Source of the DNA: Palaemon carinicauda
Taxonomy: Eukaryota > Arthropoda > Malacostraca > Decapoda > Palaemonidae
Direction: 5' to 3'
Length of the DNA: 64,000 nucleotides
NCBI RefSeq assembly: GCF_036898095.1
Contig: NC_090746.1
Coordinates: 53,535,907-53,599,906, forward strand
A program made the translations under genes and the position numbers. Below the pieces are notes generated by a model. That model had not been told where the DNA came from. It searched no databases and was given only the letters and a program-made list of their open reading frames with translations. Each line of letters begins with the position of its first letter. The first letter of the stretch is position 1. Below, in pieces: positions 20,287-31,440 of the stretch.

Positions 20287-21208
20287 ATGAGGAATCTCAA
20301 TGGGTTCGCGGACCCAGAGATTCCTCCTCGTGAGGGCAAGGACACGGTCTTGGACCGAGTCTTTGGTACTCAAAAACCCTCTAGGGCCAGTGCGGCTTTG
20401 CCTTGGTCCCAAGGGGTTAAGAGTGCCAGGGATAAGGTCGAGGGCCAGCTCTCCGAGCTTGCCTCCTCCAGCCGGTCCAGCGCCGGTAACAAACTCCTCC
20501 CACCTCCTCGTGTCCATCAGAGGAGGTACTTCGACATCATTGAGGAGACTTGTTTAGCTCTTCCTTTACACCACTCTTTGGAAGAGCTTACCAGGGGAGT
20601 CCCTCTAGAGAAACTCTCCACCTGGCAAGTGTCTTTCTCGGCTACGGAGATCCTCAGCCAGGAGAAGGTGGGGAAGTGTGCCATGCAGGCAACGTCGTGG
20701 CTGGACATCTGGCTAGGGTCTCTGGGCATCCTGTTACGATCTGAGGACTTGTCCAAGGAGAGTACCAGGAGGGCCATGGAGACCTTTCTACTTTCAGGCA
20801 CTCGTACCATCGAGTTTCTAGCCCACCAAGTCTCGAACTTGTGGGCTAATACCATCTTGAAGCGTCGAGATGCGGTGTCTTGAGAGATTCCACCAGAAAG
20901 TCCCCAGCACCGAGATCAGCAGGCTCAGACATTCTTCCATCTTGGGGAGGAATCTGTTTGAGCCTAAGGACGTGGAGCAGGCAGCTGAGAGGTGGAGGAA
21001 GTCCAACCATCTCTTACATAGGGCTTTAACATCAAAGCCCTATAAACCTCCAGCAACCCAGCAACCACGCCCTACCAAGACCACGAAACTGGCAACGGCA
21101 GGGAAGACAACGGTGTCAAAGCCCTTTCCTGCCAAGGACAAGAAAGGCAAAAAGTCCTCCAGGGGAGGGAAAAATCCTAAAGCGAGTGGCCGAGGTCGCA
21201 AACGCTAG
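20287..21208 (+). pseudogene. DIRS-C1 gag C-terminal domain
   Basis: Two ORFs joined by a frameshift near 20875. The first (20287-20883) contains GKDTVLDRVFGTQKP, LPPPRVHQRRYFDIIEE and FLAHQVSNLWANTILKRRDA. The second (20870-21208) contains SLFEPKDVEQ-like sequence (NLFEPKDVEQAAERWRKSN) and ends in a Lys/Arg tail (KDKKGKKSSRGGKNPK). The same order is found in DIRS-C3 at 40197-41205, so this is a conserved domain, probably the capsid/nucleocapsid part of gag. The basic tail would suit nucleic-acid binding (inference). Confidence 0.7.
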
Positions 21209-22350
21209 GATTGGCAGTCCCCCTGCATGTCCACCAGTGGAGGGATGCCTACAAAGTTGCGCAAGCAGGTGGCAGCAACTCGGGGCCGATTCCTGGACGA
21301 TTTCCGTAATCAGTCAAGGATATCGCGTCCCATTCATAACCTCTCTACCTCCCCTGACAGCGAATCCAGTGTCGTTGAGCTCCCTTGCTATGGGATTGGC
21401 AAGGGGGCAGGCCCTTCGGGCAGAAGTCCAGACCATGTTGAAGAAGGGCGCTCTCCAAAAGGTCGTCGACAGGTCCCCAGGCTTCTTCAGTCGACTTTAC
21501 GCGTCTGGAGGCTGGAGACCATTCATCGACCTCTCAGCTCTGAACAGGTTTGTCAAGCAGACCCCGTTCAGCGTGGAGACAGAAGACATGGTCAGACTTG
21601 CAGTGAGACCGCAAGACTTCATGTGTACACTGGATCTGAAGGACACGTACTTCCAGATCCCAGTCCATCCGTCTTCAAGGAAGTACTTAAGATTCAGCCT
21701 AGACAACAAGATCTACCAGTTCAAGGTGCTGTGTTTCGGTCTCTCCACAGCACCTCAGGTTTTCACCAGTGTTCACCCTGATATCGTCGTGGGCACACAG
21801 GATCTGCATCCGTCTCCTCCGTTATCTGGACGACTGGCTGATCCTAGCAGACTCTGAGTCAGCCCTTCTTCGACACCGAGACAAACTTCTGGGGCTTTGC
21901 CAAGATCTGGGGATCATGGTAAATCTCGAGAAGTCTTCTCTGCTTCTTACTCTAAGACTGGTATATCTAGGCATGATAATAGACACCAATCTCCACAAAG
22001 CCTTCCCATCAGACAACAGGAAAGCAAGGCTGAGGAGGGTTGCGAGTCCTTTCTTCAGACGAGAAGAACTCCCAGCCCAATCGTGGTTTTGTCTCCTCGG
22101 TCACCTCTCATCCCTGGCCCGTCTAGTTCCCAATGGTCGCCTCAGAATGAGATCTCTGCAATGGCAACTCAAGTCCCGGTGGAATCAAGGACACGATTCC
22201 CCGGACGTCTTGATCCCTATGGGTCCTGTGGAACGGACGGATCTGCTGTGGTGGGTGACAGACGAAAACCTCCGAAAGGGAGTGGATCTTTTCGTCCTTC
22301 CCCCGGATTTGATGCTATTTTCGGACGCCTCAAAGAAAAGCTGGTGAGCC
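21186..22350 (+). pseudogene. DIRS-C1 reverse transcriptase, frameshifted
   Basis: ORF 21186-21857 overlaps the end of gag by 23 bases in another frame. It carries WRPFIDLSALNRFVKQTPFS, motif A (CTLDLKDTYFQIPVHPS) and motif B (FGLSTAPQVFT). A frameshift near 21770 moves the reading to ORF 21769-22347, which has motif C (YLDDWLI) and the connection domain (NLEKSSL...YLGMIID) to the RNase H start (FSDASKKSW, then a stop). The key Asp residues are retained. Loss of frame makes this copy inactive. Confidence 0.85.
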
Positions 22351-23130
22351 CACGTTCTGCACCACAGGACCTCAGGCCTGTGGTCAGAATCAGAAAAGTG
22401 CCTCCACATAAATACCTGGCAGGTCACTCTGTGGTGGTGATGAGCGACAACACCACAGTAGTGGCTTACATCAACAAGCAGGGAGGTACCTTTTTAGAGC
22501 AGCTATCCCATCTGGCAGTAGAGATACTGAGATGGACCGAAGTCCACTCGATTCCACTATGGGCTCGCTTCATTCCAGGCAAGAGGAATGTGCTTGCCGA
22601 CAGTCTGAGCAGAGCGTCTCGATAGTGAGTACCGAGTGGTCTTTGGATCATCTAGTAGCCAACAAAGTCCTGACTTTGTGGGGTTCCCCGACTGTGGATC
22701 TGTTCGCTACAGCGCTGAACTTCAAGCTCCCGCTGTACGGCTCCCCATTCCCGGATCCCAAGGCACTCTGGCAAGATGCCTTCCAACAACGGTGGGACAC
22801 CGTTCTGACTGATGAGGAGGATACTCAACAAGACCAGAATATCGGTCAATCTCTCGATGACCCTGATAGCTCCACTATGGCATCACACGGATTGGTTTTC
22901 GGACCTTCTGCAACTCCTAACGGAACTCCCGAGAGAACTCCCTCCACGACACGAGCTACTCAAACAACCACACGCCAACACCTTTCACAAAGCCGTAGCT
23001 TCGCTTCAACTTCACGCCTGGAGACTATCCAGCATCTCCTCGCAGAGAGAGGATTTTCGCAACAGGTTGCGAACAGGATGTCTGGACACCTGCGAAGGTC
23101 ATCTGCAGGGATCTACCAGGCAAAGTGAAG
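22310..23130 (+). pseudogene. DIRS-C1 RNase H and methyltransferase-like region
   Basis: RNase H elements are FSDAS (22318), MSDNTTVVAYINKQGG (22440) and ADSLSRAS (22600), spread over ORFs 21769-22347 and 21897-22625. A segment containing the LLEMKA glutamate of DIRS-C3 is missing near 22413, so a deletion has removed one catalytic residue. Downstream, WGSPTVDLFATALN is visible. The YAFPPF motif is lost at a frameshift near 22800. Confidence 0.75.
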
Positions 23131-24063
23131 AGTTTTCTGTGGTTGGTGTCGTGGAAGGGGTATCTCTCCACTCGATGCCACTATTCCAGCAATAGCGGAG
23201 TTCTTCGTGTATTTGCGAGAAGAAATGCGCCTTTCATTCTCGGCAGTGAAACGCTATCGCTCAGCCTTAAGTCTAGCCTTCAGGCTCAAAGGAATGGACA
23301 TTTCTTCGCTGGAACTTTCCCTACTCATACGAAGTTATGAACTTACCTGCCCTCAGTCGGAAGTGAGACCTCCTCCATGGAACGTGGTTCGAGTTCTCAG
23401 GTCTCTTAAGAGACCTCCCTACGAACCATTACGCCAGGCTTCAGATCTCCACCTGACTTGGAAGACGGTGTTCCTACTAGCTTTGGCCTTGGCCAAGCGA
23501 GTCGGTGAACTTCATGGTCTCTCGTATGACATCGCCCATTCAAGGGGATGGGGGGAGGTAACGTTCAGATTCGTCCCTGAGTTTGTTGCTAAGACTCAGA
23601 TTCCGGGAGTGCCGGACCCACGGTTCGACTCTTTCCAGGTTTTGAGTCTTCGTTCTGTAACAGATGACCCAGACCATCTCCTACTGTGCCCAGTAAGGAG
23701 TCTGAGGCTATATCTTAAAAGAACGGCTGCAGTTCATCCCCAAGTGCAGGCATTGTTTGTGAGCACTGGGAGGACAAAGAGGAGCGTTACCAAGAATACC
23801 ATCTCGGCATGGATTCGTAAGATAATCCATCTATCCCTGAATCCTGACCCTCCTCCATCACGTCGCCCTAGAGCACATGATGTCAGGGGCGTAGCTACGT
23901 CCCTGGCCTTCAAAAAGAACTTCTCAGTGACCTAGGTTCTACAAGCAGGGGTGTGGAAGCGTCAGACGACCTTCACAGCACACTACCTGCAAGACGTGAC
24001 CCACAGAAGGCTCGATACGTTCTCTATCGGCCCTGTGGTGGCTGCACAACAGCTGGTTTAAAC
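23070..24063 (+). pseudogene. DIRS-C1 tyrosine recombinase, one nonsense codon
   Basis: It overlaps the end of the pol frame. ORF 23207-23935 has the DNA-binding part (FSAVKRYRSALSLAFRLKG), first catalytic Arg (LAKRVGELHGLSYD) and the His/Arg box (HDVRGVATSLAF). A TAG at 23933 interrupts NFSVT-VLQAGVWK. The catalytic Tyr (TAHYLQDVTHRRLD) follows in the same frame and the protein ends SIGPVVAAQQLV at about 24060. Only one stop and a small upstream frameshift separate it from an intact protein. Confidence 0.82.
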
Positions 24064-24527
24064 CTGAGGTTGAGGGCATTGTTACCCGGTCTTAGTCTGC
24101 ATGAATGAAAAGGTATGTCTGGCCCTTATTCTTTTCTTCATCCTCCCCTCTCTTGGGGAAAGCAGCATCCTGGGTTCTCTGCACAGCTGACCTCAAACCA
24201 CTGCAGGTAAACCATGTTTCCTTGTGTTCCTAGTATTAAGCTAATACTGTCACGTCCCCATACCCTGACGAGGTTTTATTGGGAGAGTTCTAGCCTAAAG
24301 TTCCATTTAAAGGACTTCAGGTCAACTTCCTAGGACGTGTCACTCTTCAAACCTTCTCACACAGCTTACGTAGGCCGCAGCCCTTGCATAGCAAGGTACT
24401 AGCGAGGTGCAGGGACTTCTTATTGTCGAGTGCTGACACACTCAGATACTGAGTCCCCGGGCAAAGCCAAAAGCCAGTACTGGCCGGGACTTACCACCCT
24501 TCCTAAGGGTTGAGTCACCCATATTAA

Positions 24528-24872
24528 ATAGCGTGGTTTGTATTTCAGTTACGGAACAAATGACAAATTCGTAGGTAATTTGTATTTTTCCTAACTATAC
24601 AAACCTTAGCTATTTAATCAAACTTGCCTGCCAGCCCTATCCCCCTTGAAGTCCTACCTCTAAGCAAAGTAAGCTCAGCACAGGTGTGTGTGAGGGGGGG
24701 GGGGTTAGCAAGCTACCCTCCCTACCCCCCACTAACTAGCGGTGGGAAACCCTCATTAAAATTCTAATGGCTCGTCATTTCAGCTACGCCGAAAGTAATT
24801 ACCCATATTAAATAGCTAAGGTTTGCATAGTTAGGAATATACCAATTACCTACGAATTTGACATATTTTGCT
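24528..24872 (+). repeat. DIRS-C1 right terminus (facing arms plus inverted terminal repeat)
   Basis: Contains the tip of the left repeat in inverted form, the AT palindrome ACAAATTCGTAGGTAATTTGT (about 24568-24588), the arm CCTAACTATACAAACCTTAG, the inverted left repeat, and the mirrored arm CTAAGGTTTGCATAGTTAGG to the end. Confidence 0.85.
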
Positions 24873-25000
24873 AATGTTGGTCTACTTCAGGAATTTTAGA
24901 GATGTTTCATAATTTTCAAAGGAAACGATTCAAAGGTAGGTGCTGTATAGAAGTAATAGATTTTAGTGTTTAAATCATTTTTAAAGCTTTTTTCTTGCAG
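24873..25000 (+). other. Intron 2, 3' part with acceptor
   Basis: AT-rich, ending in a strong polypyrimidine tract and CAG (TTTTTTCTTGCAG, AG at 24999-25000). Confidence 0.7.
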
Positions 25001-25169
25001 ACTTAGCCTTGTTGAAGCAGTTCAAGGTACTATCAACAAGAAATCAGATGCTGTTCGAGTCATCATCCCACCGAATATTAATGATCCTCTTAATTTGGAT
25101 GTATCCTCTGATAATGAAGATTCTTTAAGTTTAGCAGTTCTGAGGCAGATGAAGAAAAAGAGGAAAAGG
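25001..25169 (+). CDS. MEPCE: Host gene exon C: second DPLNL motif and basic tail
   Basis: A 169-nt exon (one base plus 56 codons) with acceptor TTGCAG and donor GTGGGT at 25170, ending in phase 0. It encodes LSLVEAVQGTINKKSDAVRV, then IIPPNINDPLNLDVSSDNED, and ends LRQMKKKRKR. The VRVIIPPNINDPLNL segment aligns with the VEILIPKDITDPLSLN segment that follows the FLLGGN motif at similar spacing in human MEPCE. The phase joins exactly to exons B and D. The basic end combines with the start of exon D into an 11-residue Lys/Arg run, a likely nuclear localisation or RNA-binding patch (inference). Confidence 0.83.
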
Positions 25170-26211
25170 GTGGGTGTTTAATGTGTTCTTTCTAATTTAA
25201 TTTTCCCTTGATCATCTATTTATTTTTAATATTTCTTATAAAAGTATTATATCATTAGTAAAAATAACAAAGCATTTTCAGCACTTTTAATTTTTATTGA
25301 ATATTAGTGTCAGAAATAGAAAAGCTTTCCATTATAGTTTAAAATTATTTAAGATTAAATTCAAAATAAAAATTCCTAGTTTCCATCACATTTAGTGGAG
25401 TTTATTTAGGAGAGAAATAAGTGTGTCTCGGTTTGCTATTTGCAGGTTGTACTATTTACCTAAAAAAAATCCATATCTAATTTTGCTGAATTTTGTCTCA
25501 AAACTGTGTCTGGTTGTACTATTATGCCTGAAAATTCTATCACATAATTTTGATGAATTCTGTCTCAAAGCTGTGACTATTCCAATTTTTTTTCTGGACA
25601 AGTGTTCAAACTATGTTATTAATAAATGGCTTTTAACATTTGACAGTATTACAGTAGTTATTTCTGCCTTCTCACAGCTAATTCTACTATTTTCCATTTC
25701 TTAGTAGAATTTCCTTTATTACTATCTCCTAGTAATGTCTCGTGTTCATTGTGATGAAGTTACACTGACTGACCAGATTCCCATATGTTAATATTAATCA
25801 TTACAATGACTACAACCTTTGTGGATTTTGTAAACCTGAATAAATTAATTCACTTTTAAGTCACGTTATAGGTATAGCCAATGTATTTGCTAATTTACAT
25901 ACAGTATAGTTATGCTAATGTTAAGAAAACAAAGCAAAACTATTTAAATTGTGCAGAAGAAAATTCACTGGCTAGAAAAGTGTTAATGGCAGTATTATAT
26001 AAATGTTGGTCTGTTACTGTATAATATCAGTAGAGACTTCATTGATGCAACATCCTGATAAAAAATCATTCATTTACAGTATTCAGAATGAAACATCTAA
26101 AGGTATAGGTGAGAACTTTCCATTAATTAACGACAATTGAATGTCTTGAATGTAAAATTCTTTTAGACATTAATTTCCTATGAAAACCAAATTATCAGTA
26201 GAAATCTATTT
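25170..26211 (+). other. Intron 3, 5' part; no gene seen
   Basis: About 1 kb of AT-rich intron (the whole intron spans 25170-62376, 37.2 kb). The short ORF at 25423-25704 has no recognisable features and AT-driven composition, so it is not called. Confidence 0.6.
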
Positions 26212-26667
26212 TTGTTCCGTAACCGAAATACAAACCTCGCTATTTACAAAGGGTTACCTTTCAGCGTAGCTGAAATGGCGAGCCATTAGAATTTAACGAG
26301 GGTGTATTACCCCCGCGCTAGTTAGGGGGGGGGGGGGGTAGGGAAGTGGTAGCTAGCTACCCCTCCTCCCCCTCACACACAGGTGAATACTCACTTTCAC
26401 TTTTGGCTCGGACTGTGACAGACGTCTCTGTCTTGGTCCTCTCTTGGCAGCCATTGTTTGTTTTGTCTTTACTTAATCGCTTACTTTTCATTTACTCAAT
26501 ATATATGTAAACATGTTTTCATGTTTGTATATATATTTGAGTATAGAAATAAGTAAGTTTCCTTTTCAGATTTGTGTATGTAGTGTACGATATCTACGTG
26601 GAGGCCTCGGCAGTTAGGCCACCACGGCGTAATTTTTTGGGTGGCGATCGAGTTTGACTTATGTCTT

Positions 26668-26691
26668 TCTCTCTCTCTCTCTCTCTCTCTT
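26668..26691. repeat. Short CT microsatellite in the DIRS-C2 leader
   Basis: Twelve CT units followed by TTGAGGTCGTTCACC. The same position in DIRS-C4 (48958) has CTCTCTCTACTCGAGGTCGTTCACC, so the tract expanded from a leader motif. Confidence 0.85.
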
Positions 26692-27239
26692 GAGGTCGTT
26701 CACCCTTTTACTACGTGTTACTACGCCCTTGTAGCTTCCTTTCCATGGGGGGGTTGCTACGCCGTACGTTTGTCTCAATTAGTTATGAATCTAATTGTAG
26801 TTGTTTTTTGTTTTTCAGCTTGTAGAACGATTCCTTTCGGGGTTTTCGTTCTTTCTTTAGTGTTCATTCATTTTTAAATTACGTAATTACATAGTTACAT
26901 AATTATAATTGTTATAATTCTGTTTTGGTTACAGCTCTCCTTCCACGAGTGTAAGTGGTTGTGAGGGCACGTGCCTGTTGTGTAATTCTTGTTCCTTTCC
27001 CTCGGGATTCCTCTTCGGAGCCTTCCCGGTGGAATGAATGTGTACTAATATTATTTGTTTTATTTTTTTACTGTTACCGATCTATTTCGTTTCTGTAATA
27101 TGGCAACGGTGTGAGCTGTCTGGTTGAGTCCTGGGGATTCGGCTGTTGCTGCCTCCCCCCTTGTATTTTCGTCAGGGGCGTGTCTCCTTCTACTGGAAGT
27201 ACTCCCGTGACGACGGACAGCTCTCCAGTTCATTTTAGA

Positions 27240-28295
27240 ACTCTCAGGAGGCTTGCCTCCTTGGGCGGGTAACTTTCCTTCCGAGGGAAGTTTTTCCTGT
27301 CCAGGCTTGAGTTTTTCCCCTTTTGGGGGGTTCTTCTCTTGCCTTTTTTCGTGCGACTATGCTCCTGGTGCTGAGCGGTCGCACCTGCAGTTTCGCTCAA
27401 GGGGCTGGGCAACTGCAGGAGCTCCTCTTCGGAGGATTGCTCCTTTTAGGTCACTGGCTGACCAGTCTCTTCCACGAAGTGTTTCTCTTTCGTTCGCGAG
27501 AGAGTACACTCATAGAGACTCCTCTTCGGAGGTTTCTTCTGTTGCTGTTGGCCTCCCTCGCCGTAAGGCCCACCGTCCGCCTCGTCGTAAGGGCCTCTCA
27601 TCTCCCTATAAGGGTGCTTGAGGCGCCTTTTTGGATCTCCGTTTGCAGCCTACAACTCCTTTTTCTCAATCTTCTGCCTTGGTGCAGATGGACAGCAGTC
27701 TGATCTCGTCTTCCGACGGGCAACGGTCTTCCCGACGGACAACGGTCTTCCCGACGGACAGCGGTCTTCCGACGGACATCAGTCTCCCGGCGGACAACGA
27801 TCCCTTCGGGGCAAAGGGTTGCCCCCACGGGGGTTCTTCCCTTGCGTGTCAGGGTTTCCCTGCGCGCCCTTCTGCTGTGTTCTCTCCTGCTCCTGCTCAG
27901 TGTTAGCACACAGGCGCTCTTCTGCTCATCAGCGCTCTCCTGTTCGTCATCGCTTTCAAGATGATCATCCCTGCGGTTCCTGTTGGTTCCTGCAAGGACT
28001 CTTCTTCTTTGCGCAGGCTTCCACGCGTAGCCTTCTGCTCGTCAGCGATCATCAGCTCGTCAGCGATCATCAGTTCGCCAGCGATCATGAGCACGCCAAC
28101 GATCATGAGCACGCCAGCGATCATCAGCTCGCCAGCGATCATCAGCTCGTCAGCGATCATCAGCTCGTCAGCGATCATCAGCTCGCCAGCGATCACTTGT
28201 CTCTCGGCGATCTCCGGATCGCCCACGTGTGTTACAGCCAGCACGCTAACGTTCTCCAACACTTCTGAAGGAACATGATTCGCCAGCTACTAGCT
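27240..28295 (+). pseudogene. DIRS-C2 gag remnant with 18-bp repeats
   Basis: Decayed gag: several short frames with no continuous reading. The section 28045-28200 is a run of 18-bp units (CAGCGATCATCAGCTCGC and variants), about nine copies, equivalent to the RSP tract of C1 and C3. A TCCCGACGGACAACGGTCT duplication lies at about 27727-27765. No cysteine motif survives. Confidence 0.55.
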
Positions 28296-29830
28296 CATCT
28301 GCGGATGCTGATCGCCATCGCGCGACCCTCAACTGCGGATGCTGATCGCCCTCGCGCGACCCTCAACTGCGGATGCTGATCGCCCTCGCGCGACCCTCAA
28401 CTGCGGATGCTGATCGCCCTCGCGCGACCCTCAACTGCGGATGCTGATCGCCCTCGCGCGACCCTCAACTGCGGATGCTGATCGCCCTCGCGCGACCCTC
28501 AACTGCGGATGCTGATCGCCCTCGCGCGACCCTCAACTGCGGATGCTGATCGCCCTCGCGCGACCCTCAACTGCGGATGCTGATCGCCCTCGCGCGACCC
28601 TCAACTGCGGATGCTGATCGCCCTCGCGCGACCCTCAACTGCGGATGCTGATCGCCCTCGCGCGACCCTCAACTGCGGATGCTGATCGCCCTCGCGCGAC
28701 CCTCAACTGCGGATGCTGATCGCCCTCGCGCGACCCTCAACTGCGGATGCTGATCGCCATCGCGCGACCCTCAACTGCGGATGCTGATCGCCATCGCGCG
28801 ACCCTCAACTGCGGATGCTGATCGCCATCGCGCGACCCTCAACTGCGGATGCTGATCGCCATCGCGCGACCCTCAACTGCGGATGCTGATCGCCATCGCG
28901 CGACCCTCAACTGCGGATGCTGATCGCCATCGCGCGACCCTCAACTGCGGATGCTGATCGCCATCGCGCGACCGCACACCTGCGGATGCTGATCGCCATC
29001 GCGCGACCCTCAACTGCGGATGCTGATCGCCCTCGCGCGACCCTCAACTGCGGATGCTGATCGCCCTCGCGCGACCCTCAACTGCGGATGCTGATCGCCC
29101 TCGCGCGACCCTCAACTGCGGATGCTGATCGCCCTCGCGCGACCCTCAACTGCGGATGCTGATCGCCCTCGCGCGACCCTCAACTGCGGATGCTGATCGC
29201 CCTCGCGCGACCCTCAACTGCGGATGCTGATCGCCCTCGCGCGACCCTCAACTGCGGATGCTGATCGCCCTCGCGCGACCCTCAACTGCGGATGCTGATC
29301 GCCCTCGCGCGACCCTCAACTGCGGATGCTGATCGCCCTCGCGCGACCCTCAACTGCGGATGCTGATCGCCCTCGCGCGACCCTCAACTGCGGATGCTGA
29401 TCGCCCTCGCGCGACCCTCAACTGCGGATGCTGATCGCCCTCGCGCGACCCTCAACTGCGGATGCTGATCGCCCTCGCGCGACCCTCAACTGCGGATGCT
29501 GATCGCCCTCGCGCGACCCTCAACTGCGGATGCTGATCGCCCTCGCGCGACCCTCAACTGCGGATGCTGATCGCCCTCGCGCGACCCTCAACTGCGGATG
29601 CTGATCGCCATCGCGCGACCCTCAACTGCGGATGCTGATCGCCATCGCGCGACCGCACACCTGCGGATGCTGATCGCCATCGCGCGACCCTCAACTGCGG
29701 ATGCTGATCGCCATCGCGCGACCCTCAACTGCGGATGCTGATCGCCATCGCGCGACCCTCAACTGCGGATGCTGATCGCCATCGCGCGACCGCACACCTG
29801 CGGATGCTGATCGCCATCGCTCGACCCTGC
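28296..29830. repeat. Minisatellite of about 45 units of 34 bp inside DIRS-C2 gag
   Basis: The tandem unit is CTGCGGATGCTGATCGCC followed by CTCGCGCGACCCTCAA (34 bp), nearly identical throughout. There are two main variants (GCCCTCGCG and GCCATCGCG) arranged in blocks. A 35-bp variant unit ending ACCGCACAC occurs at 28974, 29655 and 29792. The first two are 681 bp apart, exactly 20 units including one 35-mer. The unit length is not a multiple of three and includes TGA, so the array cannot be coding in a single frame. To the right (29830-30180) it decays into irregular CGCCATCGCGCGACC-type units. It probably grew from the gag repeat tract by unequal crossing-over or slippage. Confidence 0.95.
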
Positions 29831-30689
29831 GCATGCTGATCGCCATCGCGCGACCCTCAACTACGTATGCTGTTCGCCATCGCGCGATCGCCCACCTGCA
29901 GATGCTGCTCGCCATCGCGCGACCGCCGACCTGCGCATGCTGATCGCCATCGCGCGACCCTGCGCATGCTGATCACCATCGCGCGACCCGGCGCATGCTG
30001 ATCACCATCGCGCGATCGCCCTCCTGCATAGGCTGCTCGCGATCGCTCACCTTCGCATATTACTCGCCAACGCACGATCGCTCACCTGCGCATACTGCTC
30101 GACCATCGCGTCGGCATAACACAACGCGTCATCGCCAACCTGCGCGTTAGCGCTCACCAGCTCACCACCGATCGCTTGTTGATCCATATCGCCAGCGGTC
30201 TTCCTCGCCCACGCGGCAGCGCGTTTTCCTCGCCATCGCGCTAACGCTTGCGTTCGCCGCCTCGGACTCGCTTTCATCCACCTGCCCACCCTCACGACCA
30301 CTCGCCTGCGCGCCCACACGCCCACGTGCCTGCACGTCTACGCTCATGCTCTCGAATGTTCGCCCACGCGCGAACCAACGGTTTTTCCATCGCGCGGACG
30401 GATGGTGTTCCGTCGCGCGAACCTACAGTGTTTCTTCGCACAAATGTCGGCTTATTTCTTGCAGTATCTATTGCTCGTCTATGGGTTATCGCTCGCCGAC
30501 CACCAGCTCTCGCCCTTCCTACCACGCTCGCCCTCCTTCTGCGCTCCTTCGCTCACCTTCGTTTGCGTTACCGCGCATGGGCGCTTCCACGTTCGCCCAC
30601 GCGAAAATCTTTGAATTTCCGTCGCACGAGCTCCAGGGCGATTGCGACCACGATTCCCAATGGGGTTTTCGCAGCATGACCAGCCTGGC

Positions 30690-31440
30690 GAGTTCTTCTG
30701 GAGCGTATTTCCAGAACACGGCCTCTCCCCGTAAACGCAGAGCATGGCACTTGCAAGAATAGGAGAAACTTAAGGGAGATCTGAGCAACACTCCTCTTTC
30801 CTGAACCTGGGTTAGCCCTTCCCTGTCATTCCCTGGAAGGATTTTTGGCGGGGGGGCTTTCCGTTCGAGATTTCTCCATCGGACAAGGGGTGACTGCTTA
30901 CCTCTTCCTCTGGGAGCTTACCAGGTTCTTTCCCTCCTCGGTTACGGCCCGAGGTTTGGTTCAAGGAAGCTACAGGAAGATCAAGGGTACTTTCCTCCTC
31001 TCGAGCTCAGGCACCTTGGCCTTTCGTCATTAAGTATCTAACTTGCGGACAAGCTCGATGTTGTACCATCTGGACGCGCTGACTGAGGGCTCCCTTCGGG
31101 TATCTCATCTGTGGAGGTCGACGACCTCAGACACCCTTCCATCCTTGAGAAGAGTTTTTTTGTGCCCAAGGACAGAGACTTAGACAGCTGCTGTGCGGAG
31201 GAAATCGACTTCCGATTTCACTCCTCTAAGACGCTTTCTTCCAGACTCTGCAGGGCTCCAGCGCCCTTTTCTTTCAACCACGTCGGCCTAAGTTATCGGC
31301 TACGACAACTGGGACAAGGTGTCCAATTGCAGTTTCCTCCTGTCAGGAACAGATGGCACGGGAGACTCCCCCGGGGGGGGCATAGTCCTAAAAGGAGTTC
31401 ACGAACTCTAGGATTGCAGGTTTTTCGCTGGGAGGATGCT
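30690..31440 (+). pseudogene. DIRS-C2 gag C-terminal remnant
   Basis: Scattered similarity to the gag C-terminal domain of C1/C3: a GAGCTTACCAGG segment near 30916, a SILEKSFFVPKD stretch (about 31140, matching SILGRNLFEPKD) and a Gly-rich end before RT. Frames are broken repeatedly. Confidence 0.5.

Larger units (their letters stand above)
17331..24872 (+). mobile_element. DIRS-type retrotransposon, near complete (DIRS-C1)
   Basis: The left terminus begins TTGTTCCGTAACTGAAATAC and continues with ATTACTTTCGGCGTAGCTGA. The right end contains, in order, the inverted tip (GTATTTCAGTTACGGAACAA, about 24540), the palindrome ACAAATTCGTAGGTAATTTGT and the reverse complement of the left repeat (about 24700-24830). 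It closes with a second tip ending near 24872. Between these lie gag, RT, RNase H, a methyltransferase-like region and a tyrosine recombinase, all + strand. Several frameshifts and stops show it is defective but young. Its size of about 7.5 kb is close to DIRS-C3 (7.7 kb). The element fills nearly the whole of intron 2. Confidence 0.9.

Noticed and set aside
25423..25704. 93-codon ORF in intron 3
   Set aside because: AT-driven composition, no motif, no splice-phase support. It is treated as chance.
28296..29830. Array resembling a CRISPR
   Set aside because: The units are contiguous 34-mers with no unique spacers, in a eukaryotic retrotransposon. It is a minisatellite.
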